Part shown: one piece after another, positions 29,379-29,402 of the stretch
Layout of the letters: the number at the start of each line of letters is the position of its first letter
How positions within the stretch are numbered: position 1 is the stretch's first letter
Source of the DNA: Sulfurospirillum sp. UBA1314
GTDB lineage: Bacteria > Campylobacterota > Campylobacteria > Campylobacterales > Sulfurospirillaceae
Length of the DNA stretch: 29,402 nt
Assembly: GCA_002307095.1 (NCBI GenBank)
Contig: DBTO01000169.1
Location: 1-29,402, forward strand
Reading direction: 5' to 3'
Made by a program: the position numbers and the translations under genes
The notes under the pieces: generated by a model
Database searches by the model: none
What the model saw: the letters and a program-made list of their open reading frames with translations, nothing else
What the model was told of the DNA's origin: nothing

Positions 29379-29402
29379 CTCATAACCCGAAGGTCGCTGG
29401 TT
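29379..29402 (+). other. 3' half of an initiator-tRNA-like gene; probable attachment site core
   Basis: The last 24 bases match the anticodon loop (CTCATAA, anticodon CAT), the 3' anticodon stem and the variable/T-arm start (AAGGTCGCTGGTT) of bacterial tRNA-fMet. Bases before 29379 do not form the 5' half: the anticodon stem would need CGGG on the left, but CCAAA is present, and no D-arm is visible. A tRNA 3' half joined to unrelated phage sequence is the usual form of a tRNA-targeted prophage attachment site. The window ends inside the repeat, so its length cannot be seen. Confidence 0.55.

Noticed and set aside
29341..29402. Complete tRNA gene
   Set aside because: The left half does not pair with the anticodon stem and has no D-arm; only the 3' half fits a tRNA.
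1..29402. CRISPR array, insertion sequence or transposase
   Set aside because: No regularly spaced identical repeats and no transposase-like frame were seen on either strand.

Overview
The window is phage DNA, most likely a resident prophage of a Campylobacterota (epsilonproteobacterial) host. Base composition is AT-rich, genes are packed with ATGA or TAATG overlaps, and every gene I can support lies on the minus strand, so the region is read from right (29.2 kb) to left (1 kb). The right edge carries the 3' half of what looks like a host initiator-tRNA gene, which suggests that the prophage boundary lies at about 29379. No integrase and no portal gene were found here, so the element continues beyond the left edge, where the first gene is cut. 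The host assignment rests on composition and the tRNA fragment only.

Layout in transcription order. Early/replication region (29.2-19.5 kb): single-strand binding protein, a PAPS-reductase-family ATP-pyrophosphatase-like enzyme, several small unknown genes, a cytosine-C5 DNA methyltransferase split into two reading frames, a zinc-ribbon microprotein, a MazG-like pyrophosphohydrolase, a DUF3310-like protein, a DnaB-type helicase and a DnaG-type primase. Packaging and accessory region (19.5-14.8 kb): large and small terminase, three small unknowns (one without a normal start codon, one papain-like), a DnaQ-type exonuclease and two ribbon-helix-helix proteins. Virion region (14.8-1 kb): scaffold, DUF4043/N4-gp56-type major capsid protein, head-completion proteins, an acyl carrier protein, a GNAT-like acyltransferase, a membrane-spanning virion protein, a tail fibre and its assembly protein, a lysis cassette (two small membrane proteins, GH24 lysozyme, Rz, Rz1), large helical virion proteins and a beta-ketoacyl-synthase-like enzyme.

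The most unusual content is that lipid-metabolism-type set inside the virion genes. It comprises an acyl carrier protein with its DSF phosphopantetheine site, an overlapping GNAT-like protein, and a compact ketosynthase that keeps the Cys-His-His triad and the active-site Lys. I infer that the phage makes or diverts an acyl-ACP and transfers the acyl group to a virion or membrane protein. This is a hypothesis, not an established system.

The virion region is also punctuated by three copies of a 16-nt element, TTTACCGCCCTTTTTT. Each is followed exactly 17 nt later by a -10-like hexamer, and each lies upstream of a gene (scaffold, the 8404 gene, the ketosynthase). They look like phage late promoters. 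At each one the Shine-Dalgarno sequence can pair with a complement placed upstream of the expected transcription start. Read-through RNA could therefore be translationally masked, while RNA started at the local promoter would not be. The palindrome TACATGTA occurs 12 times where about one copy is expected by composition.
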